Made by a program: the position numbers and the translations under genes
Shown: one piece after another, positions 50,876-63,803 of the stretch
How positions within the stretch are numbered: the first letter of the stretch is position 1
Layout: every line of letters begins with the position of its first letter
The notes under the pieces: model-generated
The model's input: the letters and a program-made list of their open reading frames with translations, nothing else
Databases searched by the model: none
Told to the model about the DNA's origin: nothing
NCBI RefSeq assembly: GCF_032854445.1
Contig: NC_088295.1
Location: forward strand, 10,775,385-10,839,384
Source of the DNA: Liolophura sinensis
Lineage: Eukaryota > Mollusca > Polyplacophora > Chitonida > Chitonidae
Length of the DNA stretch: 64,000 nucleotides
Direction of reading: 5' to 3'

Positions 50876-53800
50876 CTATCATTGGGAAGGCCGTTATACT
50901 TTGTTATCATATATTATTACGTAAGCGTAAGTTGATATTTTTCATTTGTGTACTTACTTTACCGAACTTTACGTCGACCTTATTGCTGTATAAATATTAC
51001 AAATTGACCACATTTGTGTAACACACAGCTTCTCCAAGATACTAAACCACATTCATCCTACATAAGCTACACAATGGGAGCTCATATAATGCCTATTAGA
51101 GAGCACGTAAGTTTGTTAAATTTTGTTGAATATAAAATCTTCTTGACCTCGTTTCGTTCCGAAGTGGCAAATTTTTTGATGAAGATTTTATAAAAATTAC
51201 ATGTACGTATAAATTGTAACAGGGTGAAATGTAACAGGATGCAATGTAAAGACATAGTGTCGTAGAACTGGATGTCATGTAACAGTATTCTATGAAACAG
51301 GTTGGTATGTTACAGGAAGATGTGTAACGGGATGCCATATTACATGGTCACATGTAACTCTCAAATATTACAGGCTGCCATAAAACAAAATTCCATGTTA
51401 CAAGAATAGCCTTATCAAACTAAGGGTGCACATACCTTGTTGGCCTTTTTTGTTAATTAGATATATTGGTCATCGATCTTAACAACTTGTTTATATGGGT
51501 ATTTGGAAGAAGCTTGCGAATTACCGGGAGCCGATTCATGACTTCAGCAATGTCAGGAACATCACGAAAAAAAGTCCATTGTAATTATTTTCAACTGCTG
51601 GGGTAAGGATCGTTTTAATTGCATATGCCAATAAATCATCTCGTAATCAAATAAAGGATTTAATCGGCTAAGCTCGATAGAGTTATTTTTTTTCAGTCAT
51701 GCCAAGGTGGTGAGGCATTAAAGCTTGGGGAGCACATAAGGACTATCCGTGGCTGCCAACATTGAAATGCGGTACCGATAATCACTGCACTCTGGTAACA
51801 AGAACAGAGGAGTTCTACCGAGTGAAGATCCAGGACGGACTATGCTTAGTTCCAATAAGTAATGACAAGCGAGTGATTTTGTGCGAGCCCAGGGAATAAG
51901 AACTCCGCTGTTGCACAGTATATACACATCCCCCTCACACCTCATCAATTATTTACTGTTACTGCTTCCGACGTAATATTGCCTCCCCAGACCATATTCT
52001 GATGATGGTAACACACGATAACAAGTGCAAATGTGCAACTTCACGTTCCCTGTTCATCGCGGTATTACCGAGGGTAATGAGAGCGTCTGGTGAAAATCAT
52101 GTCCGTTTTCCTCCTCCTAACAGTAGTTTATTGATTCAGCAGTGACTAACATTATCGCCAGCTTACCTTATACAATGTACACACCGTGGAGTACAAAACA
52201 TTCCCATTTTCCACCTGGCACTATATCTGCATATCTGGATTTGATATTTAAGGGAAAGAGTGGCACCTCGTTACAGAAATCAACTTACACCATTTCTCTT
52301 TCAGGAACTAACAAAATCCAAGAGTAACGGTTTTAATACAATTTACCGTTACAAGAATCATCTTCCTGAAATGTGAAGATTTTGATTTGTAGTTGGAAAC
52401 GCACCCAGGCGTATGCATGTCCGTCATCGCAATAAGGAGTACGCGAAGGAAAGAGAAATCCGATAAACGAAAGTCCATTATTTTTATTTTAGTTGTAAGT
52501 AATTATGTAATATAATTATTTTTATCGTTCATTCTTCTGAATTTGCCCTGCATTTCGTGAAAGTGTTTAGCTGCAGATTAAATTTATATATGATCAACCT
52601 TAGGTCTATGTACATCGAGTAGACAGATATGCTGACTATCTACGTGTACGTAATCACACTGTGTTTCCACCATAATAATAGGCGTAAACTGTAGGTTATC
52701 ATAGTTATAGCCATTGCAAAATAATTCTGTACAATTTATTTTGGACGAGAGCATCAATTACCTCACCGGTGAGAGGAAGTGCATTTGCCTCCGTACACAC
52801 AACCGTGAAGCGTCTGCAATGTATAACTGATATAACTCGTGTGTTCTTTTATACATAGCCATGTTTATACAATGCATTCAACGTTTCTCCATTCCGCTGG
52901 GCGTAATAGAGTACAAATATGCTTTGGATTGATAAAATAGTAATTAAAGCTCATTATACTTTTACCAGCTTAACTGAAAAAATGGGCGTAGAATTAGAGA
53001 ACAATGAATCGAAAGGCACATACAGTTATGAGGGAGATAAGAATGTTGCAAGAAGCTGGATATTTTGTTAATCGGGTATTTAGATAATAAGTTTTAACAA
53101 TTGTACGTTGTGATAAATCGTGGGCTGAAATGTGTCCACCTTTGGTGTACGTGATAAAATCAATTTTGAAACAGTAAAACTGGATGTCATGAGAAATAAA
53201 TAATTCAAAGTAAAATAGCGTCTCAATGGTATTTTTGCAGGGTGTGCTATCTATAGATTAATTTATATTTTGATTTATTATTTAGGTTTTATAGGCTCGT
53301 GACATATTTATGTGAAATGTTATTTTATGCTAAAAGTCGTGGGAAATTTGACGGCTGACTCACGATCGGATTGAAATCAGTGAAGAGATTTTCACAGATG
53401 ACACATCTACATGGACTATAACGTGTGTCCTATTATCAGGTTATGTGGTTGGTACTCTCCGTAACTCATACTTACGCTAACACTACACCATTTACATGCA
53501 AAAATAGAGATCGTGGGAAAATTCAAACACCAATAGGACCGTGGGAAAATATCTCTGACATGGTTGAAATTGAGAAGGCTTCCCTTAATCAATATAATAT
53601 GCAAGTCCGCTTTGGACACTGGTCTGTCGTGGTCAGCTTGTTCAGTCTCTCAATGTACTGCCACTATACGCAAAACCGAAACGGACCCTTTCATATCGAT
53701 TTTATCACGATACCTGAAAATATTACGTAGCAAGTATTTACTTACACTACAGGGGGGAATAATCCAAAACACAGTAACCAGCTTCACAACTTCCATGTTG

Positions 53801-53897
53801 TCTCCCCTGGCTCTGCCGAACGTTGGCGGGCTATGGCCAAGTTGCTGAGCACTGATTATAGCCTGTAAATCCACCGCTGCTAAATGTCCTTATGAAA
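50876..53897. other. no gene seen
   Basis: AT-rich, with the degenerate GTAACAGGATG repeat. Open frames at 51718-51948 (minus) and 53425-53730 (plus) lack recognisable motifs. Confidence 0.5.
51215..51400 (+). repeat. degenerate GTAACAGGATG repeats
   Basis: A run of diverged, roughly 20-25-base units built on TGTAACAGGATGCCATGTAA. Spacing is irregular. Confidence 0.6.
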
Positions 53898-54060
53898 TGT
53901 TTTCTCCTGGAGAACCTGTAAGCCCATTGCTGCCATAGGTCGGTATGAAGGTGAAGCGTTGCTCCTGGAGAATCCACTGCTGCCGGAGGTCGGCAGAGAG
54001 GTGAAAAGTTGACCCTGGAGAACCTGTAGGCCCACTGCGTCCAGAGGTCGGTATCCTCTG
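53898..54060 (+). repeat. about 58-bp tandem repeat, 3 copies
   Basis: Three diverged units share CTGGAGAA(C/T)C, CCCA(T/C)TGC and GAGGTCGG motifs. Confidence 0.75.
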
Positions 54061-54461
54061 TTCTATTCCCAAAATCAGGGAGAGGTGTGAAAAAGTGAAA
54101 AAAGAAACATGGGAAAGCCTTTCAATCACCAGTTCAAAGTAAACACCGAGATAGAGATGTATGCATAAGAATAAATATCTTGTTGATTCTCAAATTAAAA
54201 TATGATCAACTGTGCCTTGGTACCATTGTACCCATTCTAGAGTCGAGAAAAATTGCTGCCGTGGTAATGTTTCGGTCATAGGAACAGTTGACTATTTGAT
54301 TGAGTGTGGTTATCAAATGGGTGTTGAGAGGACAATTCATTCGGTAGAAGGTAAAACGTTTTACATGCGTAAAAGAGTAAAATTATTGACTCCTAAATAT
54401 CGTTATGATTAAGCATGGCATATTATTTGGTCAATGCTGTGACTGAAAGCTTGGTCTGTTA

Positions 54462-55290
54462 GTCTATTGTGGAAACTCATGGATATAGTCTCTCAGATAT
54501 ACCATGAGTCTTATTGTGGAAACTCAGGGATGCAGTCTTTCAGATATACCGTGAGTCTATTGTGGAAACTCAGGGATATAGTCTCTCACATATACCATCA
54601 GTCTATTGTGGAAGCTCAAGGATAAAGTCTCCAGGATATATCATGAGTCAATTGTGGAAACTCAAGGATAAAGCCTCTCAGATATACCATGAGTCTTATT
54701 GTGGAAACTCAGGGATGCAGTCTTTCAGATATACCATGAGTCTGTTGTGGAAACTCAGGGATATAGTCATTCAGATATACTATGAGTCTATTGTGGAAAG
54801 TCAGGGATATAGTCTGTCAGATATACTATGAGTCTGTTGTGGAAACTCATGGATATAGTCTGTCAGATATACCATGAGTTTATTGTGAAAACTCAGGGAT
54901 ATAGTCTCTCAGATATACCGTGAGTCTGTTGTGGAAACTCAAGGATATAGTCATTCAGATATACCGTGAGTCTATTGTGGAAAGTCAGGGATATAGTCTG
55001 TCAGATATACTATGAGTCTGTTGTGGAAACTCAGGGATATAGTCTCCCAGATATACCATCAGTCTATTGTGGAAACTCAAGGATAAAGTCTCCAGGATAT
55101 ATCATGAGTCAATTGTGGAAACTCAAGGATAAAGCCTCTCAGATATACCATGAGTCTATTGTGGAAACTCAAGGATAAAGTCTGTCAGATATACCATGAG
55201 TCTATTGTGGAAACTCAAGGATAAAGTCTCTCAGAGTCTGTTATGGAAAGTGAGGGATATAGTCTCTCAGATATACCATGGATTAATAGA
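54462..55290 (+). repeat. 46-bp minisatellite, about 18 copies, with block duplication
   Basis: The unit begins TCTATTGTGGAAACTCAGGG and continues atatagtctctcagatataccatgag. A two-unit variant block containing CTCCAGGATATATCATGAGT occurs at 54629 and again at 55090, about ten units apart, so a segment of several hundred bases was copied within the array. Some units carry an extra T (TCTTATTG). Confidence 0.92.
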
Positions 55291-55441
55291 CTTCTCCTTA
55301 TACAGGAATAAAAAACTGAATACGTCTGCGTTGTTAATATCAGGGCCTTATAGGACATAGCCATTCTCTGGTTAGGTAGAAGTCAATTTCTTTTAGGTTT
55401 ACATGTTTAATCGTACTTCCGACTATTTTGATTCTCAGTAG

Positions 55442-55696
55442 ATGTTTGAGGATCGGATTGTAGAGAAGGGCTTTACTAAATGGTACGAGTTCGCTTCCGC
55501 ATTTACAGAGGAAACAATTAGAGTAATACGGTCACTGGAGAATGAGGTACTTCCAGGGAATTCGATCGTTGTAAGAAAATTGGAAATACCTCAATTTACA
55601 CTTATATCCGGTGCGCCTCTCTGGAAAAATATCCTGGATTTCAAAAGCACAGAAGAGCAAGATCTTAAACAACCATGGAAATCACTCTGCCCTTAG
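55442..55696 (+). CDS. candidate coding exon or ORF, unknown protein
   Basis: An 84-codon ATG-to-stop frame with protein-like composition (FTKWYEFASAFTEETIRVI, IVVRKLEIPQFTLISG, WKNILDF, ending PWKSLCP). An acceptor-like string (ttgattctcag) ends just before the TAG that precedes the ATG, so it could be a first coding exon after a 5'UTR intron. No family is recognised and no partner exon was found. It may be an unrecognised transposon or gene relic. Confidence 0.25.
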   Translation: MFEDRIVEKGFTKWYEFASAFTEETIRVIRSLENEVLPGNSIVVRKLEIPQFTLISGAPLWKNILDFKSTEEQDLKQPWKSLCP

Positions 55697-56002
55697 TCAA
55701 TCAAGATATCAAACGTGAGAAAAAGTGCATAGAGTGCATTAGATATGGTTTGAGGTCCAGTCATACTCATGTCCTAAACTTTATTATTATATTACTATGT
55801 TATACTGTAACTCTTCTCACTCATGCATTGACAGATTGTTCAAATCCGCCTTTTGGTCGTTTGATCTCTTAAAACTTTGTAATTTTGGCTGGTTTATGGA
55901 ACGACCGTGCAGAGAACAACTTCAGTGGAAAAGGAGCCTTCCATGACCTACCAAGACCAATGACTGTCGCACTTTATTTTTGTTATTGTCTTTTTGCGCC
56001 AT

Positions 56003-56273
56003 ATTTATTTATTTATTTGATTGGTGTTTTACGCCATACTCAAAAATATTTCACTTATATGACGGCGGTCAAACATTATAACGGGTGGAAACCTGGTAGA
56101 GCCCTGGGGAAACCCTCAACCATCCGCAGGTTTGTTGCCAGACCTTCCCAAGTACGGCCGGAGAGGTAACCAGCAAGAGCTGGCCTTGAGCTCACAGGGA
56201 CCGCACTGGTTAGAGGGTCATCCTGTGTCATTGTGCCGTTCATTGTGGCCGCTAACCACCTCTGCCACGGGGA
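56003..56273 (-). mobile_element. tRNA-headed SINE, near full length (family A)
   Basis: It is the reverse complement of the family A element. The tail is at the left (ATTTATTTATTTATTTGATT), then ATATTTCACTTATATGACGG and CTTCCCAAGTACGGCCGG. The degraded tRNA head is at the right (CGCTAACCACCTCTGCCACG, with one base variation). Confidence 0.87.
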
Positions 56274-57174
56274 TGATGGGCGAGTCATGCTGCTCAGTGA
56301 TTATGGGATGGACAACTACATTGGAAATTGACTAGTTATTTGGTTGGTTCATGCAATGATCAACTTCAGCGGTAAGAGGACCCTCGCTGGAGAAAACACA
56401 TATTAGATAAATAAATAATGAAGTAAATAACCGAACACCAACAGTCAGCAACAGATATGGAAAAGTAATAAAAAGTGAACATATAAATGACACACTCAAG
56501 TTTGCTTACCTAATGATGGGCGGACAGCAAAACGTTCCAGTTTGTTTTTTATCTTTATTCTGGCAGCTGGGGTTCAAACAGATGTCAAGAGGAGTGTTTT
56601 TACATGACACGCAAATATCTGAGTCCAGGTCGTGAAATTTGTTTATTTTTATAGATCTCATGCATGTGTTCTCTCATGCGTGTGTTAATTTCAGATTCCA
56701 AAAACATGTGGGAATGTAGTGGCCAATTCTCTGCGGGCATGAGATCAGATCCAGACTGAATCTATGTCAATAACCCAAAACATTTGCTATACGACATGTG
56801 CCCTTGCGATATATTCAGTGAATCATCTGGTATTATAGAAACATAAACAAAATATTAACAATAGATCTCAAAATGGAAGATTTTAAAAAGATTTTCACCT
56901 TTTGGTAAATAAGAAGAGTGAGACAAATATAAAAATCAACTATGAACTGTTTATAATTTGAAGATTTCATAAAACTAGAACTGCATGCAGTTATACGGCT
57001 TCCAAGCGGTCTGTACACACAGCTTTTAGCGTCTACTCTCTAAAACCTTCGACTTTCTCCACCACAAACCGTTCAAGTCTAAAAGTTCTGTGCTCTACTG
57101 AAAAGATCCCAGATTTGCTTGATATGAGCAAAATAAACGTAATCCATATTAAACTAACCTTTCCGAACGAGTGA

Positions 57175-58775
57175 CTTGTATGTAACTTGACGTCCTGATT
57201 ACGAATCTGGTCGTATTTTTTCCTTGCAAGATGTACTTCTGTCGTAAATTGCCATCAAAAATTGAAGACTTTCAATTTTCCACCATATTCTTAGATCACG
57301 TGACAGAAAAGTAATTTTCTCAAAACTGCTGAGTGGAAGGGGCTATATATGTACTGTGTGTATGCTGAAAATTTGTGAGCTGTTTTAATAAATACATGCT
57401 ATACAGGGATTCAATATTTGAGAAAAGGCCCATTTACTATATTTTGGAACATTTGCAAGAGTATGTTATATAATGCATTAACACTCTATTCGTGGCTATG
57501 ATGAATGTAGAAATATTGTAAGCATGCCACCCGACGTAGTTTGACGTCCTGATCACGAATCCGGTCCTATTTTTCTCCTACCACAAATTTTTGTTTTGTA
57601 TATTTTTGTCGATCAAAACCGCAAAAGGGCAATTTTCCCTATTTTTGCAGGTCACGTGACAGAAAACTGTTACAGCTTTAATCGCTGTGTATAAAGGACT
57701 ATAATGTAATGTATGTATGGTGAAAACTGTAAACCTGTGTCAAAAAAACATAGGAAACACGCCTTTGGCGAATAATGTCAACAGCCAGATTTACCACATT
57801 TGACACATTTTGATACATATACATGCTATATAGTGTAATACAATGTATGGATGGCTGTGAAGAATATATATCATGTATATGTTCTCTTAATTATCTGGAC
57901 TGTACTGCAGTTCCGATTGGTTCACGCAGGTCATTGCAACCCAATGTTGTGCGCGTATTTCTGAAAGTCAACTTAGTTTTGCGCAAACCTTGTCTTCTTT
58001 ACTACACGCCAACCAGGCCCCGATGATTGACAGATATCTACATGTGCCCTGGTCCAGGTGTTCGTTTTCTGACAACAGTCGAGCTATTAGTAATGCAGTC
58101 AGTCAGTGGATGGCAGGTGGTGGATTATTACGTGGGAGTATAAACTTGCTGTTACAAGGTCCATGATTTTTGCGTTATTTCTTATAAAGAGATTAAGCAT
58201 CCTAGACCTGAGAATGGATCGCTGTTCTCAGGCGCAGCATCATCAAGCTCGCCGATCGGTTCGCGAGAATGTGAATGACCGGCTAATGACCCTTGAAAGT
58301 TTCAAAGCCGTGTATCTGGTTAAGTATTTATTTTCGACCAATAACTTATGCTCTCATATGAAAGATATAAGTGTAGAGAAAATGTGTATGGGAATTGGAA
58401 GTGAAAATTGCGTCTGCCAAGTGGACTAGTACATATATAAGTAGATAGCAAGAGAGCTGCTGGAAAAATTTTCTCTGACTTGACCTAATTACAGAAGGAT
58501 TTGAACGCTAACCGTCTCCCGGGTGTGTGGTATGCCGCAGATGTGTCTCGGGAAGTTAAACGGCGAAGATGATTAACATCGGGAAATTGACATTAGGCAG
58601 ATAGCGACGTATAGTTTTGCCGCAAATTGCGATCAAATTGCGAAAAGCGCAATATCCAACATATTTAGCGGTCACGTCACAAAAAACTGTTATAGATGTA
58701 AAGTTGAAAACCACTGAGTGCAAAGCGCAATACTCTTTGTATGCTGAAAATCGTTGAGCTGTGTTGTTAAAAAAG
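57175..58775 (+). repeat. three diverged copies of a local repeat of about 200 bases
   Basis: Copies lie at about 57180-57390, 57535-57745 and 58590-58770. Copies 1 and 2 share TTGACGTCCTGAT, CACGAATC or TACGAATC, and TCACGTGACAGAAAA. Copies 1 and 3 share TGTATGCTGAAAAT followed by GTGAGCTGT or GTTGAGCTGT. All three have TCACGTGACA/TCACGTCACA followed by an A-rich stretch. The stretch between copies 2 and 3 holds the weak candidate exon at 58.2 kb. Confidence 0.65.
58214..58318 (+). CDS. candidate first coding exon, unknown
   Basis: From an ATG a GC-richer frame (MDRCSQAQHHQARRSVREN, then DRLMTLESFKAVYL) runs to a possible donor GTTAAG. It stands out from its AT-rich surroundings by CpG content (CGCCGATCGGTTCGCGAG). 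The frame itself continues to a stop at 58429. No homology is recognised, and its phase does not match the candidate exon near 61.3 kb. Confidence 0.15.
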
Positions 58776-60169
58776 ATGGGACATGCACACCTTCGCAAAA
58801 CGACAAAAACTGTTCAAAGGGGAGAATAAAATAATCTCAGCAAGAGCAATAGTCTTCCAAGCGAAACTTAAAAGCCTAATTAACAGGTATAAGCATTTAC
58901 CATCGTACAAGTTCAATACATCCATCCCTAATTTAATAGGCGTTTTGTCTTTAAACATTTGTTTCCTTGATCAAAAAATTTATACTATAAAATATGTTGG
59001 TCGAATGAGTGTTAGAAAAAATGTTATTTTTCTTTGAAAATCGCATTCAGGTTGCCTCATCTCATGTCTTTAGTACTGTAAATATGATCCACTTTTCATT
59101 GCTGACCAAATTTGCTGCCATACGACTGGGTTAGGTAGGAGATAGATAGTGGTTAATGTTCTCCCGAGAGTCAGGCTTATTTCAGCGAAATGCCCGCCTC
59201 TGCAATCTCGAGTAATAGTGACATGGGGATGTGCCTCATACGGAGCAGTCAGAAAATTCAGCTGCCAGTGGAGAGTTGTTGAGCAAGTGTCACATTGCCA
59301 TCAACACGCTCGTCCCTTTAGGACATGGCGTCGTCGATTTATGGCAAATCGCCAAATGCCAAATTTTGAAGAAAATAATGACATTCTGTCGGTAGTTTAT
59401 GTTAAGCACGAATAAAGCCATAATAAATGACAGGCAAGCCCGGGATGCACTGTAGTGGTCGGAGAAAAGTACCTCTAAGTATGATTCTGTTGATTATGAA
59501 CGGATGTGTTTGGAGCTGACTGTTTCGAAGCGTGGAAGCTGTTATATTTTTATGTACATGTTTCTTTTTTCCAGAAACACGGTATACCTTGCCATTTCAT
59601 AAAGATTTACCGTGAGGACAATTGTGCTTCGACTAAAACACACATGACGGCGCTTATCCAGAAGTGTTGACGTATAATCCCGGGAGATAAACACATTTAG
59701 CTACGAATTGTCAGCAGAAGATGACGAATGGTCTTGACTATCTCACATAGGCCGGACATACAAAGGTGCAAGCATTGTGAAGTCAGCACGAGCTGATTTC
59801 TGGACGACCCACGGCAATAACGATGCAGTCGTGGCCGAGACAGCGTGGTGCCGCCTGATCTCTAATCGGAGTAAAATTGTGCAATCAGGCGCTGTGCTAA
59901 AATAGCCAGGCATAGGAACTGCTGAAGTCTGTTTCAAATAACAGTTAATTATCCTTCCGGTTCGTTTATTCTGGAACTAAAAAACGCCAAAGGGTTGATT
60001 TGTTGTTGTATCGTTTTACAGTGCTTTATTCTCAAAGAAAAACTATGAACTTGAACTGAACCGGTAAAATCACCCCAAAATTAGTTTGTATTTATTGTCC
60101 TTAAGGTTAGTGTAACTCTTATTTATAAGGGGTAAGACATGGTGTGTGAGTGGGAGGGGGAGGGGTGTT

Positions 60170-60385
60170 CCAGCTGTTGTAACTTGGGGTTTTACGTCGT
60201 ACTTAGGTGTGTGTACATATTCTATGCTTTCTTGTGGCAGTGCCAGTCCATGAAGCAAAGGTGCTGCCGCCACTGAAGTGACATGACACCAGACATGACA
60301 ACCCACCCAGTCACATTATACTGACATGAAGTCTTTGGTATGACCCAGTCCGGGTTTGGTCCCAGGTCTTCGCGATTCCCATGAT
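60170..60385 (+). mobile_element. family B repeat copy
   Basis: ACTTGGGGTTTTACGTCGTA at the head, then TGACAACCCACCCAGTCACA, TTTGGTATGACCCAGTCCGG and GTTTGGTCCCAGG. This follows the order of the 24.8-kb copy but lacks the TTTTTCAGTCATATGACGAC segment. Confidence 0.75.
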
Positions 60386-61272
60386 ATATTACAGGACATG
60401 CAGCACAGAGAGTGAAACCAGAGCAGCGAGGAAGTCATTCTCCGAATACTACAGGCAGAGTTCAGTAATTACAGATCCTCATCGTCAGAGAATGTTACTC
60501 TTTTGCCAGTATCTCTGTCATAAAGTAACCCCGTTGACAGATACATATGTATGCACCTAATTTTGAGCGTTCTCTTCCTATTTCTAACAAATCAATTTTG
60601 CATATAAAGGGTAAGCGCATAATTTGTGGAAATTCAGTATAACAGAAAATACCAAACATTACATTGTCTGTTCGACAATACGAACATATTTGAAACCATA
60701 TGCTTAATTCCTGATACATTTATCAAATACGCGATTTATATATGCATTGTTACATTTTCGCCTCGTTAATGGGCCTTAAATTTACTATCTAGGGTATAGT
60801 CACCTGTACTGTTTTGTGGCAGGGGTAGTCGATCGGTTTTTGTAGGCTGGTTGAGTGCCATGCGCCGGCCTTTGCTAAGTGATGCCATGGATAATTGATT
60901 ATGGATTGGATTCATCATCTTGCTTGGTTGACGTCTGTAACGTTACCCACTCACTATACGTAAATACCATCACATCTCAGTGGGCTCAATCCACTGGGCC
61001 GCAGACACATATCTTGACCATGTCAGAGTGGACAAAGTCAAGTCAGTTATGATCTGTACTGACAAAGTATGAGATGTGTGCACAAATTCTGTAAGCCATG
61101 TTACGTCTGTTTTTTGTCAGTTCTCTTACTATAACTTCGTAAAAGGAATTCACCGTATTGGTATTTGTCTAGTCGTTTGCAATAGTAATATTTCATACAA
61201 ATTTCATAATAGGAGATTGCACCAAGTTTAGGAGCTGATATGAATTCATAACTCTTATGTGCTTCTGTTTAG

Positions 61273-61364
61273 GGAAAGGTCTGAGAGGTGCAAGAGCCAG
61301 TTTCTTTAAGGATGAAGGCAGCTACTTGGTCAGTATTCTGGATGATCCGGTGCCGTACTATTGA
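61273..61364 (+). CDS. candidate short terminal exon, unknown protein
   Basis: Past an acceptor-like cttctgtttag a phase-1 frame runs for 29 codons (KGLRGARASFFKDEG, then LVSILDDPVPYY) to TGA. The composition is gene-like, but it is short and I found no partner exon with matching phase, so this is a weak call. Confidence 0.2.
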
Positions 61365-63044
61365 AAACGTGTAATAGTTTATTTCATTAACAAGAATTGC
61401 CATATCTTTACTGGATTGACTTATTTTTATTCTGCAAATACAACATTGTATATACGTCTTTCAGAAGTTGGAGTGTTTTTGCATAATCGAATTGTCTTAT
61501 AAGATGTTTGACTGGATCTTACTGGTACTTTGACAAAGCGTGTATTGACAGAGCTGTGTTTGAATTGTGAATGGTATACAAGGGCTCGGATGGGCACGAC
61601 TTAATCCACAGTCGATGTACATGTATATACGTCGTCAGAGTAATTAGACTGACTACACCCTCACGACTGCTGTGACCACCACCCTCGGGGAGTTCATTTT
61701 AGCGTACAGGTGTTACGATGCACCGAACATAATTACCCCCGTGATCTCTCTTAGGTATAACCGTGTTGATAATAATGTAGGACGTGGTGTGGCGCCTGCT
61801 TATAAGTCGTTCATGATGCCTTTGTGTCCGGGCGAACAAACCACTGGGTACTCGTTATTCAATTTAACCAGGCGTGCAGAAGAGATTTCTATGCATTATG
61901 TTACTAGTACTGATTGAAAATTAACATTGGCAACAATAGCAATGGCGTTTTTGGAGACGACGTTAGCTAAACACATAGCCACGTGCACTTATCGACATGA
62001 CAAAGTTACTATTGGTTCTTCCGGGAAACGTGAAGTATGTTTACATCTTGAACTATAAAAGACTCGCGATCTCACGTAAAGCAAGTCCATTTTCTCTAAA
62101 TGTTCATTCTGTGCCAACAGAAAAACTTGACCGCTTTTCCCTGTGATGACACTATGGGTAATCCGAGTTGACATTAGGGAAAGATCGAGAGCAAAAAGGT
62201 AATAAAATCACAACTTCATTTTTTTTTATTTGAACGAGATCTCTTTTTTTGTGAAAATGCATTAAAGATTTACTATGAAAGAAAAATAGTTTCCGTAAAG
62301 TCACAAACATGTTTGGCAGGCAAGTCAACTCATAAGATAACTTTGGTAAAGAACAATTGGCCAAGACTGTGTATCATGGAGGAATAAAAGGAAATATCTT
62401 TACTATATTTTTTTTGATCCCATCTCACGTATTTTACTATTTTCTTAACCCTAAATCTTAAGAACAAATGATATGCTCAAACATTTGGAATTTTTTAATG
62501 TCTTCTGACAATCATCATCATTTCACGAGATGTCGACGACCTTACCCTTGGGATCTCTTACTCTTTTTTTGTAGTAACCACAGAAAACGTCAGAAGCCGC
62601 AGCTCTTATTACCAATTATAACAAAACCATAAAAACTGAATGAAATCATTCTTTGATCGTAGTGTAATTTTATCCATTTAAAGCAATAATACCGATGGCT
62701 CCCTTGCCATGGCCTTCCCTAATAACACCGTATATGCATCCTGGAAAAGGACATTCCAGGAAATTGACACGGTAGTTGAACATTTGAACCTTTCCATTTG
62801 GGTTGTCCTTCGGGAAACACGGCCTCAGCTTTATGCGCTTATTTGCTGTATGTTTAGAACTAACAACTCTGCCTAGCCATCAACCGAAATGCTTAATGGA
62901 CTAATTACAACTGACAATAACACACCGACCGAGGTTTAAAACACCAGGCCAAGCGCATCTCCTAATCGCTCGGCGTTATGGGCGATTTCTTGTACAGTTA
63001 TTTTTACATTGTGTTCCATACAGATTTTATATCTTAAGACAATA

Positions 63045-63165
63045 TACCAGTTGTCAACCATCATGACGCTCTGGGCCAATAATGGGAACAATGTCGAAAA
63101 AAGCATTCTTGTCACAAACCAACAAAGAACTAAGAAAGTACATAAAATATGAAGTGTTTTATGAT
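63045..63165 (+). repeat. dispersed repeat family C, copy 3
   Basis: ATACCAGTTGTCAACC, then a diverged middle, then ACCAACAAAGAACTAAGAAA and GTACATAAAATATGAAGTG. The right half is the better match. Confidence 0.55.
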
Positions 63166-63740
63166 TTCGGAAAGACGGAATGAATGTTCTATGTGCATGG
63201 GTGTAATCAGTATCGTATCAAAATTGTGTAGCCTACCATGTTAGTATATAAATTTGTCGCATAATCAAAACCATTGTCTCTCTGCCGCTTTGATTCCAAT
63301 TCTTCACACACCCATTTCATTCAGTACGCTGTTTGTAATGCCCCTAGTCTTGGGTATAGCTAAATTTTTACACTCTTACAAAGCAGAGCTCCAGTGATTG
63401 ACACTCCGCCCATATATAACTTAGCCTGTGCTATATTGCACACTATAAACATGCTTTAAGGCCTACAAGTTTGTAAATACGAGATTTGTGAGATAAAAAA
63501 CTGGGACATGTTTGTTACGAAAAAATGGAATTGATTTTATTTTTCCAGTTTAACTTTGTTGTTGTTGTTGTTCGCTGTTTGATAAACGTTCCTGTGCTTG
63601 AGTATTAATGGGCACCATACATTTCATTCACACTGCTGCTATATATATGCCAAATCTGAGGCTTGTATCAAATCCACTCCATCGTACACCTTGGGTAAGG
63701 ACTCGTCCTGCCACAAGATGACACAATGTATGTAAACACA

Positions 63741-63803
63741 CCTAAAGATTCCTCGTCGTCATATAACTGAAAAGTTGTTATGTATGACGTTACCTCCACG
63801 CAT
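63741..63803 (-). mobile_element. family B repeat, head fragment
   Basis: CTAAAGATTCCTCGTCGTCA, TATAACTGAAAAGTTGTTAT and GACGTTACCTCC reverse-complement the family B head. A CATACATA microsatellite follows. Confidence 0.6.

Noticed and set aside
53650..53874. Minus-strand frame VVKLVTVFWIIPPCSV, reminiscent of dispersed repeat translations in other invertebrates
   Set aside because: Too short and uncertain; I could not link it to a defined element.
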